A DNA stretch of 45,765 nt from Prevotella sp. (GTDB lineage Bacteria; Bacteroidota; Bacteroidia; Bacteroidales; Bacteroidaceae), in contig JAEEVT010000007.1 in assembly GCA_016291005.1 (NCBI GenBank), positions 1-45,765 on the forward strand, written 5' to 3'. Below the pieces are notes generated by a model. The model ran no database searches, was not told where the DNA came from, and worked only from the letters and a program-made list of their open reading frames with translations. The position numbers and the translations under genes were made by a program. Positions 31,033 through 38,090 of the stretch are shown here, one piece after another. Within the stretch, counting starts at the first letter, position 1; each line of letters begins with the position of its first letter.

Positions 31033-31588
31033 CGACATAGCCTCCTTCGACCTCGCCGCCGCCTTGCCGCTATTGTCGGACCAGCGCCGCGAGCAGTGCC
31101 TCAAGTTCCGCTTCGAACTGGGGCGTAAAACCTGTGCGATGGCTTACCTCCTTCTGTGCGAGGGATTACGAAAGGAATACGGCATCACGGAACGGCCCAT
31201 CTTCGAATTTGGCGAGCACGGCAAACCATTTATTGTAGGCCATCCGGACATCCATTTCAACTTCAGCCATTGCCGCGAAGCTGTCATCTGTGCTATCAGT
31301 GACCACCCCGTAGGTGTCGATGTGGAGAGCATCCGTGAATATCATGAGAGCCTCGTCCGCTATACAATGAACGATCAGGAGGTGGAGCAGATAGAACGTG
31401 CGGATCGTCCTGATGTCGAGTTCATCCGGCTGTGGACGATGAAGGAAGCTGTACTTAAACTGACGGGGCAGGGCATTACTGACAATCTGAAGGAAGTCCT
31501 TACAAACGTAATGACTTCGGAGCTGACCACCGTGGTCGACCCCGAAGTCCGTTATGTCTATAGTATCTGTCGTCCCGTCAAGCCCTGA
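31016..31588 (+). CDS. 4'-phosphopantetheinyl transferase family protein
   Basis: Enzymes of this family move phosphopantetheine from CoA to carrier proteins. The 190-residue, Sfp-like half-length form has KFRFELGRKTCAMAYLLL, the HFNFSHCREAVICAIS segment, the Mg-binding VGVDVESI (about 99-106) and LWTMKEAVLKLTGQG (about 140-154). The ATG at 31016 is chosen because MFYLNDDIASFD starts the domain. The longer ORF-track frame lies in rmuC and is proline-rich noise. It overlaps rmuC by 17 bases, so translation is probably coupled. The carrier partner is not in the window. Confidence 0.9.
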   Translation: MFYLNDDIASFDLAAALPLLSDQRREQCLKFRFELGRKTCAMAYLLLCEGLRKEYGITERPIFEFGEHGKPFIVGHPDIHFNFSHCREAVICAISDHPVGVDVESIREYHESLVRYTMNDQEVEQIERADRPDVEFIRLWTMKEAVLKLTGQGITDNLKEVLTNVMTSELTTVVDPEVRYVYSICRPVKP

Positions 31589-31623
31589 AAACCCTCAGGC
31601 CTTGCAAACGAAAACGTCTTGCC

Positions 31624-32217
31624 TTAGAACGGGAACTTATATCCTAAAGTCATCTGAACGACGCTGTTGCGGAGTTTGTCGCCTTCCTTGTTAATGGGAA
31701 TGAGTCCCATGTTGTAGCGCACGTCGAGCACAAACTTCTTCCATTCGTACGAGAGGCCCATAGGGATGGCTAAGTCGAACTTCCGGAACTCAGACGACAT
31801 GCCCGTCAGGGCTTCCAAATTGTCGATGTCAATCTTCTGCCCGTCAATCTTCGCTTTCTTGCCCATCATGAATCCCAACTGGGCTCCTGCCTTGATAGCC
31901 AAACCCTTGACAGGATAGAACTGCACCAATAACGGCACATTGACATAGTTGAAAAGAAGTTCCAGGTCGATATCTTTTTCTTTCTCTCCCTGCATGGAAG
32001 CTATCACGGCAGCAGACAGTCCCACTTGGTCTGTGAGACCGTACTCCAACTCGAAGCCTCCTGCGAATCCGGGAATCATCTTACTATCGGAACTGCCTGT
32101 CACTGTAGCGAGGTTGACACCCGCTTTCACCATCCATGAACACTCACCTTCTTCGTTCTGAGCTTTTGTCGTCAAGACGGCTAAAAGCATCACGCTCAGC
32201 ATCAAAATCTTCTTCAT
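31624..32217 (-). CDS. Small outer-membrane beta-barrel (porin-like) protein
   Basis: This 197-residue protein has a signal peptide (MKKILMLSVMLLAVLTTKAQ) and alternating beta-strands such as WMVKAGVNLATVTG, GFAGGFELEYGL, VGLSAAVIA and AIKAGAQLGFMMG. It ends VQMTLGYKFPF, with the terminal Phe typical of outer-membrane barrels. The size fits the 8-strand OMP_b-brl_2 family. The function is unknown. It is a single gene with its own promoter. The 3' end converges on the phosphopantetheinyl transferase, 35 bases apart. Confidence 0.87.
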   Translation of the reverse strand: MKKILMLSVMLLAVLTTKAQNEEGECSWMVKAGVNLATVTGSSDSKMIPGFAGGFELEYGLTDQVGLSAAVIASMQGEKEKDIDLELLFNYVNVPLLVQFYPVKGLAIKAGAQLGFMMGKKAKIDGQKIDIDNLEALTGMSSEFRKFDLAIPMGLSYEWKKFVLDVRYNMGLIPINKEGDKLRNSVVQMTLGYKFPF

Positions 32218-32255
32218 AGCTTGCTTTTGTTTATTCGTTTCGTAAAATATTGTTG

Positions 32256-32264
32256 GCAAAGTTA
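32256..32264 (-). promoter_or_regulatory. Promoter -7 box of the porin-like gene
   Basis: The minus strand reads TAACTTTGC, about 40 bases before the ATG. The ORF-track start at 32259 lies inside this box and is rejected. Confidence 0.7.
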
Positions 32265-32301
32265 CGAAAAAAAGGTAAAAGTGGAAAGTGAAAAGTAAAA
32301 A

Positions 32302-32320
32302 AATTGCTGCCTTCGCAATT
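32302..32320. repeat. Intergenic hairpin in simple repeat (family A)
   Basis: AATTGC and GCAATT form a 6-bp stem around TGCCTTC. It is preceded by GTGGAAAGTGAAAAG words and followed by ATTTTTCATTTTTC words, the same layout as at 28066. Confidence 0.6.
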
Positions 32321-32360
32321 ATTTTTCATTTTTCAATTTTCAATTTTCATTTTTTTATCG

Positions 32361-32368
32361 TACCTTTG
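32361..32368 (+). promoter_or_regulatory. Promoter -7 box of the zinc metallopeptidase gene
   Basis: TACCTTTG, 33 bases before the ATG at 32402. Confidence 0.65.
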
Positions 32369-32401
32369 TAGGCAAAATTAATCACTTAAAACAATAAAGT
32401 T

Positions 32402-33289
32402 ATGAAATTAGACGGAAGACGCGAAAGCTCGAATGTAGAAGATCGCCGCGGAATGAGCGGTGGCACAAAGGCCGGTCTTGGTATCGGCGGTATCATCGTA
32501 GTCGCTCTCATGGCCTGGCTGTCGGGCGGCAATCCCTTAGAGGCTGTTGTACAGCAGGTGGCTGAGAACGGAGGATTAGGTTCGCTAACGGGTACTAATA
32601 CCGAAGTGAATGAAGGTCAGCGCGAGTTTACGGAAGAGGAGCAGGCCCTGGCCAAGTTCTCGACGCAGATTCTGGCTGGCACGGAAGATGTGTGGACGGA
32701 AATCTTCAAGTACAACGACATGCAGTATAAGAACCCAACGATGGTGCTCTATACCGACGGCACGCAGACCGCCTGCGGTCAGGGTTCTGCAGCTATGGGT
32801 CCCTTCTATTGCTCTGGCGACCAGAAGTTGTACATTGACCTCTCCTTCTTCACCACCATGAAGAAGCAGCTTGGTGCTGATGGCGACTTTGCCTATGCCT
32901 ATGTCATTGCCCACGAGGTAGGCCACCATGTGGAGTACTTGACTGGCATACTCGACGACACTCACCAGAAGATGGCTAAGGTCAGCAAGACAGAGGCAAA
33001 CAAACTCAGCGTACGTCTGGAACTGCTGGCTGACTTCTATGCCGGCGTATGGGCACATCACGACAACAAGCGCTTCGGTTCCTTAGAGGACGGTGACATC
33101 GAGGAGGCCATCAACTGCGCACAGAAGATAGGTGACGACTACCTTCAGACCAAAGCTCAAGGCTATGCCGTTCCTGAGTCCTTCAACCACGGAACGTCGA
33201 AGCAGCGCATGAAGTGGTTCAAGCTTGGTCTTGAGACAGGTGATGTATCCAAGGGCAACACCTTCGAGTGCTCGGACGCTGAACTGTAA
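32402..33289 (+). CDS. Neutral zinc metallopeptidase, YpfJ-like
   Basis: This 295-residue protein matches the predicted zinc peptidase family often called YpfJ or KPN_02809. It begins MKLDGRRESSNVEDRRGMSG. One membrane helix follows (GLGIGGIIVVALMAWLSGG, about 28-46), then a disordered linker. The peptidase domain has FYCSGDQKLYIDLSFF, the HExxH motif AHEVGHHVEYL (about 174-184), LELLADFYAGVWAHH (likely third ligand) and FNHGTSKQRMKWFKLG. The active site should face the periplasm. The substrate is unknown. It is a single gene ending in a strong terminator. Confidence 0.93.
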   Translation: MKLDGRRESSNVEDRRGMSGGTKAGLGIGGIIVVALMAWLSGGNPLEAVVQQVAENGGLGSLTGTNTEVNEGQREFTEEEQALAKFSTQILAGTEDVWTEIFKYNDMQYKNPTMVLYTDGTQTACGQGSAAMGPFYCSGDQKLYIDLSFFTTMKKQLGADGDFAYAYVIAHEVGHHVEYLTGILDDTHQKMAKVSKTEANKLSVRLELLADFYAGVWAHHDNKRFGSLEDGDIEEAINCAQKIGDDYLQTKAQGYAVPESFNHGTSKQRMKWFKLGLETGDVSKGNTFECSDAEL

Positions 33290-33312
33290 TCAAAGAATTA
33301 CTCCTATAAATT

Positions 33313-33349
33313 CAGAACCCACGGTCAACTGGTCGTGGGTTCTGTTTTT
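33313..33349 (+). terminator. Rho-independent terminator after the zinc metallopeptidase gene
   Basis: CAGAACCCACG and CGTGGGTTCTG form a perfect 11-bp stem followed by TTTTT. Confidence 0.95.
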
Positions 33350-33402
33350 GCTTTTGTCAAATGTCCTAAAGGGCTTTCAACTGCTTTCTGTTCTTCACCT
33401 AA

Positions 33403-34989
33403 TTATTTATCGTAGGCGTGAAGGGGATAGTCGGTGGTGAAGTGTAGGCCGCGGCACTCCTTGCGCTCGAGAGCCCAGCGGGTGATGAGGTAACCGACGT
33501 TGATCATGTTACGCAACTCGCAAATGTCACGGGTGGCACGGACGCGTTTGAAGAGACGCTCGGTCTCCTCGTAGAGCATGTCGAGACGGTCCCAGGCACG
33601 GTGCAAACGTAGGTCGGAACGCACGATGCCGACATAGTTGGCCATAATCTGGTTGACCTCGCGGACGCTCTGGGTGATGAGCACCTTCTCTTCGTTGGTC
33701 ATAGTACCCTCGTCGTTCCATTCGGGCACGCGGTCGTTGAAGTCGTAGAGGTCGACGTGGGCCAGGGAGTCCTTGGCAGCGGTGTCAGCATAGACCACGG
33801 CTTCGATGAGCGAGTTGGAGGCTAAGCGGTTGCCGCCGTGAAGTCCGGTACACGAGCACTCGCCGAGGGCATAGAGGCGCTCAATGGAGGACTGTCCGTT
33901 AAGATCCACCTTGATGCCGCCGCACATATAGTGGGCTGCCGGTCGGACGGGGATGTAGTCGGTGGTGATGTCGACGCCCATGCTGAGGCACTTCTGGTAG
34001 ATGTTGGGGAAGTGGTGGCGCGTCTCGTCGGGGTCTTTATGGGTAACGTCTAAGCAGACGTGGTCCAAACCGTGGATCTTCATCTCCTTGTCGATGGCAC
34101 GTGCTACGATATCGCGTGGCGCCAAGGAGAGACGCTCGTCGTACTTCTCCATAAACGTCTCGCCGTTGGGCAGTTTCAGAATGCCGCCATAGCCGCGCAT
34201 AGCTTCAGTAATAAGGTAGGCGGGGTGCGTCTCCTTAGGATTGTGTAATACTGTCGGGTGGAACTGTACAAACTCCATGTCGGCCACGGTACCCTTGGCA
34301 CGATAGACCATGGCGATGCCGTCGCCGGTGGCAATGACGGGGTTCGACGTGGTCAGGTAGACGGCTCCACAGCCGCCGGTACACATGACGGTGATCTTCG
34401 AGAGGTAGGTGTCGACCTTCTGAGTCTTGGGATTTAGCACGTAGGCCCCATAGCACTGGATGTTGGGTGAGCGGCGTGTCACGCGGACACCGAGATGGTG
34501 CTGGGTGATGATCTCTACGGCGAAGTGGTTTTCCTTGATGTCAATGTCAGGACAGTTGCGCACGGCTTCCATCAGTCCGCGCTGTATCTCGGCACCCGTG
34601 TCGTCAGCATGGTGCAAGATGCGGAACTCGGAGTGGCCGCCCTCGCGGTGCAAGTCGAAGTCGCCGTTCTCCTTGCGGTCGAAGTTGACGCCCCACTTGA
34701 CCAGCTCCTGTATCTGACTCGGAGCCATCTTGACCACCTGCTCGACGGCGGCTCGGTCGCTGATGTAGTCGCCGGCAATCATGGTGTCCTCGATGTGCTT
34801 GTCGAAGTTGTCAACTTCCAGGTTTGTCACACTGGCCACGCCGCCCTGGGCAAACGAAGTGTTAGCCTCGTCGAGTCCGGCTTTACAAATCATACATACG
34901 CGGCCTTTCCCTGCGCGGGCCACCTTCAGCGCATAGCTCATACCGGCAACTCCAGCGCCGATAATGAGAAAATCGTACTTATAAACCAT
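33403..34989 (-). CDS. nadB: L-aspartate oxidase
   Basis: NadB oxidises L-aspartate to iminoaspartate with FAD, the first step of NAD synthesis. The 528-residue protein starts with an FAD motif (FLIIGAGVAGMSYALKVA) and has the family loop SFAQGGVASV. Next come HREGGHSEFRILHHADDTGAEIQ, VQFHPTVLHNP and MRGYGGILKLPNGE. RDIVARAIDKEM, HYMCGGIKVDLNGQSS and GECSCTGLHGGNRLASNSLIE follow. Length is normal. nadA and nadC are not in the window. It is divergent from dacB. Confidence 0.96.
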   Translation of the reverse strand: MVYKYDFLIIGAGVAGMSYALKVARAGKGRVCMICKAGLDEANTSFAQGGVASVTNLEVDNFDKHIEDTMIAGDYISDRAAVEQVVKMAPSQIQELVKWGVNFDRKENGDFDLHREGGHSEFRILHHADDTGAEIQRGLMEAVRNCPDIDIKENHFAVEIITQHHLGVRVTRRSPNIQCYGAYVLNPKTQKVDTYLSKITVMCTGGCGAVYLTTSNPVIATGDGIAMVYRAKGTVADMEFVQFHPTVLHNPKETHPAYLITEAMRGYGGILKLPNGETFMEKYDERLSLAPRDIVARAIDKEMKIHGLDHVCLDVTHKDPDETRHHFPNIYQKCLSMGVDITTDYIPVRPAAHYMCGGIKVDLNGQSSIERLYALGECSCTGLHGGNRLASNSLIEAVVYADTAAKDSLAHVDLYDFNDRVPEWNDEGTMTNEEKVLITQSVREVNQIMANYVGIVRSDLRLHRAWDRLDMLYEETERLFKRVRATRDICELRNMINVGYLITRWALERKECRGLHFTTDYPLHAYDK

Positions 34990-35010
34990 AGGTCTTTCGT
35001 TTCTTTGTGT

Positions 35011-35019
35011 GCAAAGTTA
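35011..35019 (-). promoter_or_regulatory. nadB promoter -7 box
   Basis: The minus strand reads TAACTTTGC with TTG (35039-35041) 19 bases upstream. The predicted leader is about 15-20 bases. Confidence 0.75.
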
Positions 35020-35062
35020 CGAAATAATTGATAATTGACAACCGAGAATTGAGTTTTTTTTG

Positions 35063-35070
35063 TAATTTTG
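35063..35070 (+). promoter_or_regulatory. dacB promoter -7 box
   Basis: TAATTTTG followed by C, eight bases before the ATG at 35079. The ORF-track start at 35028 lies upstream of this box and is rejected. Confidence 0.65.
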
Positions 35071-35078
35071 CAGCCGAA

Positions 35079-36368
35079 ATGAAGAAATATTTGTTTTTAT
35101 TCCTTATATTTGCGCTCTCTGTGTCTGCTATGGCACAGAGCGACATTCTCCCTCAGGGCTCCGTGTCCCCCTTGGCACAGAGCGACAGTATACCTCAAGA
35201 CTCCGTGGACGATGGTCTTCCCCTGGAGTTAACGACCGAGGGAGTTCCACTCAGAGTCCAACTCGACTCCTTGTTGCGTGCTCCGATGTTCGAAACGTCA
35301 CAGGTGGGACTGATGGTCTATGATTTGACTGCCGACAGCGTTCTCTATACGAAGAACCACCGTCACCTATTGCGTCCGGCCAGTTGCATGAAGCTCGTCA
35401 CGGCCATTGCGGCATTGGACCGGTTGGGTGGCGACTACCAATACAAGACGCGCATCTACATGACTGGCGACTTACGTAACGGTGTGCTGACGGGCAACAT
35501 CTACTGTGTTGGCGGTTTCGACCCTACGCTGACAGCTGACGACGTGGCCGTTATGGCAGAGAGCGTGCGTAACCTCGGCATTGACAGCATCAGTGGCAGC
35601 ATTGTCGGCGACTGTACCATGAAGGAGACGCTGGACTATGGCGAAGGCTGGTGTTGGGATGACGACAACCCAATGCTCATTCCGCTGACCATTGGCCGTA
35701 AGAACATCTTTCTCCCGGTTTTTGCTCGTGAGCTGAAACGCTTGGGTGTCAAGACGGGAGGCATCACTTTGGAGGAAAGTGGTATCACGCCGTCGAATGC
35801 CCGCTTGGTGAGTACCTACCGCCACAGCATTGACGTGGTACTGGAGCGCATGCTGAAGATGAGTGACAACTTCTATGCCGAGTCGATGCTCTACCAGATG
35901 GCAGCATCGACAGGAAACCAGTTGGCGAAGGCTTCCCATGCCCATAACATCACGAAGCAGCTGTTGAAGAAGATAGGTTTGGGCAACAAGACATATAAGT
36001 TTGCCGACGGTTCAGGGCTTTCGCTATATAATTATGTGTCGGCAGAACTGTTGGTCGCCCTCTTGCGCTATGCTTATCACAAGGACGACATCCGCGACCA
36101 CCTGCGTCCTGCCTTGCCTATTGCCGGCATCGACGGTACGCTGAAGGACCGCATGAAGAAGTCGGCAGCCTATGGTAATGTCCGTGCCAAGACGGGAACC
36201 CTCACCGGCATCTCGTCGCTGGCAGGCTATTGTACCAGTGCCGATGGACACGATTTGTGCTTTGCCATTATCAACCAAGGCATTATGCGCACCCAGACAG
36301 GTAAGAAATTCCAAGACCACGTCTGCCGAATTCTCTGTGAGAAGGGAGGAGTGAGAAGTGATAAGTGA
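35079..36368 (+). CDS. dacB: D-alanyl-D-alanine carboxypeptidase/endopeptidase, PBP4 type (peptidase S13)
   Basis: This periplasmic enzyme trims and opens peptidoglycan cross-links. The 429-residue protein has a signal peptide (MKKYLFLFLIFALSVSAMA). The active-site motifs of the S13 family are SCMK (S102, K105 in RPASCMKLVTAIAALD), SDNFYAES (SxN) and VRAKTGTLTGISSLAG (KTG). A domain insert, GNIYCVGGFDPTLTADD, lies between the first two. Residues about 20-47 are two 14-residue repeats (AQSDILPQGSVSPL / AQSDSIPQDSVDDG) right after signal cleavage. mutY follows after 17 bases. Confidence 0.93.
   Translation: MKKYLFLFLIFALSVSAMAQSDILPQGSVSPLAQSDSIPQDSVDDGLPLELTTEGVPLRVQLDSLLRAPMFETSQVGLMVYDLTADSVLYTKNHRHLLRPASCMKLVTAIAALDRLGGDYQYKTRIYMTGDLRNGVLTGNIYCVGGFDPTLTADDVAVMAESVRNLGIDSISGSIVGDCTMKETLDYGEGWCWDDDNPMLIPLTIGRKNIFLPVFARELKRLGVKTGGITLEESGITPSNARLVSTYRHSIDVVLERMLKMSDNFYAESMLYQMAASTGNQLAKASHAHNITKQLLKKIGLGNKTYKFADGSGLSLYNYVSAELLVALLRYAYHKDDIRDHLRPALPIAGIDGTLKDRMKKSAAYGNVRAKTGTLTGISSLAGYCTSADGHDLCFAIINQGIMRTQTGKKFQDHVCRILCEKGGVRSDK
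35132..35215 (+). repeat. 42-base tandem duplication coding for the DacB mature N-terminus
   Basis: The word GGCACAGAGCGACA recurs exactly 42 bases apart (35132 and 35174). Both copies encode AQSD, so the residues around the likely cleavage site are duplicated. Confidence 0.8.
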
Positions 36369-36385
36369 GGAATGAATAGATTGTT

Positions 36386-37450
36386 ATGTCCTTCACATCG
36401 ACGATATTGCAATGGTTTCGCGAGAACGGCCGTGACCTGCCCTGGCGGCAGACACGCGATCCGTATGCCATCTGGCTGTCTGAAATCATTCTCCAACAGA
36501 CGCAGGTCAAGCAGGGTTGGCATTACTGGGAACGTTTCATGCAGCGCTGGCCGACGGTTGACGACCTGGCTGCGGCGTCGGAGGACGAGGTGTTACGTGA
36601 ATGGCAGGGACTGGGCTACTACAGCCGCGCCCGCAACCTGCATGCTGCCGCCAAGCAAGTGGTTGTACTGGGTGGTTTCCCCAATACGATAGAAGGTCTT
36701 CGTTCGCTGAAAGGTGTCGGCGACTATACTGCTGCCGCCATCGGCAGCTTCGCCTTTGGCTTGCCTGCCGCCGTGGTCGATGGCAACGTCTATCGCGTCT
36801 TGGCACGCCGCTTCGGCATCTCGACACCTATTAATACCACCGAAGGCAAAAAGGAGTTTGCCGCCTTGGCACAAGAACTTCTGCCTTCAGAGAATGTTCA
36901 ATTGTCACTTTTGAATGATCAATTGTCGCCTGTTGCGGCCTATAACCAGGCCATGATGGACTTTGGTGCCACCCACTGCACACCGTCAAAGCCATTATGT
37001 ATGCAGTGTCCGCTGCAAGACTCTTGCATCGCCCTGCGCGAGGGTAGGGTAGCAGAGCTCCCCGCCAAGCAGAAGACGCTCAAGGTGAAGGAGCGGCACC
37101 TTATTTATATATATATAAGGTGTAACGGCGAGACCGCCATCCGCCGCCGTCCTGCCGGTGACATCTGGCAAGGCTTGTACGAACCCTTACTCATTGATGG
37201 TGGACAAATGACCATAGACAACTGGGCTGCCCAGCATCATTGTCAGTCATCAATGGTCAATTGTCAATTGCTTCGTAAGAACGTCAAGCACGTTCTGACG
37301 CATCGCATCCTCTATGCCGACTTCTACTTGTGGCAGCCGGACGAAAAACCCGCCCTGCCTGACGACTACTTCTGGATTCCCGAGGCTGACATCGACAACT
37401 ACGCCGTCCCCCGCCTCATAGAAATCCTCTTAGAAATGCTAAATGCTTAA
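36386..37450 (+). CDS. mutY: A/G-specific adenine DNA glycosylase
   Basis: MutY removes adenine mispaired with 8-oxoguanine. The 354-residue protein has LPWRQTRDPYAIWLSEIILQQTQV (catalytic Glu33), a helix-hairpin-helix (LKGVGDYTAAAIGSFAFG) and the catalytic Asp in VVDGNVYRVLARRFGI. The iron-sulfur ligands C-x6-C-x2-C-x5-C lie in CTPSKPLCMQCPLQDSC. The C-terminal NUDIX-like domain recognises 8-oxoguanine. Two stretches look like inserted DNA repeats: SENVQLSLLNDQLSP before VAAYNQAMMDFG, and DNWAAQHHCQSSMVNCQLL in the NUDIX-like part. Both are built of CAATTGTCA-type words. Confidence 0.95.
   Translation: MSFTSTILQWFRENGRDLPWRQTRDPYAIWLSEIILQQTQVKQGWHYWERFMQRWPTVDDLAAASEDEVLREWQGLGYYSRARNLHAAAKQVVVLGGFPNTIEGLRSLKGVGDYTAAAIGSFAFGLPAAVVDGNVYRVLARRFGISTPINTTEGKKEFAALAQELLPSENVQLSLLNDQLSPVAAYNQAMMDFGATHCTPSKPLCMQCPLQDSCIALREGRVAELPAKQKTLKVKERHLIYIYIRCNGETAIRRRPAGDIWQGLYEPLLIDGGQMTIDNWAAQHHCQSSMVNCQLLRKNVKHVLTHRILYADFYLWQPDEKPALPDDYFWIPEADIDNYAVPRLIEILLEMLNA
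37189..37271 (+). repeat. Low-complexity insert in the mutY NUDIX-like region
   Basis: The stretch has the words TTGATGG, GGACAAATGACCATAG, then TCAATGGTCAATTGTCAATTG, which form an imperfect inverted repeat. A smaller related stretch (CAATTGTCACTTTTGAATGA) lies at about 36899-36925 in the same gene. Confidence 0.5.
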
Positions 37451-37470
37451 TTTATAATTTATAATTCTTA

Positions 37471-37486
37471 ATTGCCGCCAGGCAAT
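37471..37486. repeat. Intergenic hairpin in simple repeat (family A)
   Basis: ATTGCC-GCCA-GGCAAT is a perfect 6-bp stem between mutY and purN. It is preceded by TAATTTATAATTC words and followed by AACTCTTAATTCAACATTC. Confidence 0.65.
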
Positions 37487-37526
37487 AACTCTTAATTCAA
37501 CATTCAAAATTCATAACTTAAAATAT

Positions 37527-38090
37527 ATGCTCAACATTGCCATTTTCGTTTCTGGTAGCGGAACAAACTGTGAGAACCTCATCCGCCACTTCCAAGGTTC
37601 AGACCGCGTGAACTGTGCCCTCGTCGTCAGCAACAAGGCCGATGCCTACGCCTTAGTGCGGGCCGAGAACTTAGGTGTCAAGACTGCCGTCGCCCCAAAG
37701 GCGCAGCTGAACGATGCCGACTTCATGCTGCCGCTGCTCAAGGAGCACCACATTGACTTCATCGTACTGGCCGGTTTCCTGCCGTTAGTGCCTGACTACC
37801 TGATTGACGCCTTCCCGCGTCGCATCGTCAACCTCCATCCTGCACTCCTGCCGAAGTTTGGTGGCAAGGGCATGTGGGGCCACCACGTCCATGAGGCCGT
37901 CAAGGCCGCCGGTGAAACGGAGACAGGCATGACGGTTCACTATGTCACGCCAGTCTGCGACGGCGGTGAAATCATTGCCCAATACCGCTGCGCCCTCTCT
38001 CCCGACGATACCGTTGACGACATCGCCGAGAAAGAGCACCAGCTGGAAATGAAGTATTTCCCGAAAGTCGTGGAAGATATATTGCTTTAA
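37527..38090 (+). CDS. purN: Phosphoribosylglycinamide formyltransferase
   Basis: PurN transfers a formyl group from 10-formyl-tetrahydrofolate to GAR in purine synthesis. The 187-residue protein starts MLNIAIFVSGSGTNCENLI. It has DFIVLAGFLPLVPDYLID, the catalytic segment RIVNLHPALLPKFGGKGMWG (Asn and His) and VTPVCDGGEIIAQ (catalytic Asp). Its stop codon overlaps that of the convergent adenine deaminase gene by four bases, with no terminator visible. Confidence 0.96.
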   Translation: MLNIAIFVSGSGTNCENLIRHFQGSDRVNCALVVSNKADAYALVRAENLGVKTAVAPKAQLNDADFMLPLLKEHHIDFIVLAGFLPLVPDYLIDAFPRRIVNLHPALLPKFGGKGMWGHHVHEAVKAAGETETGMTVHYVTPVCDGGEIIAQYRCALSPDDTVDDIAEKEHQLEMKYFPKVVEDILL

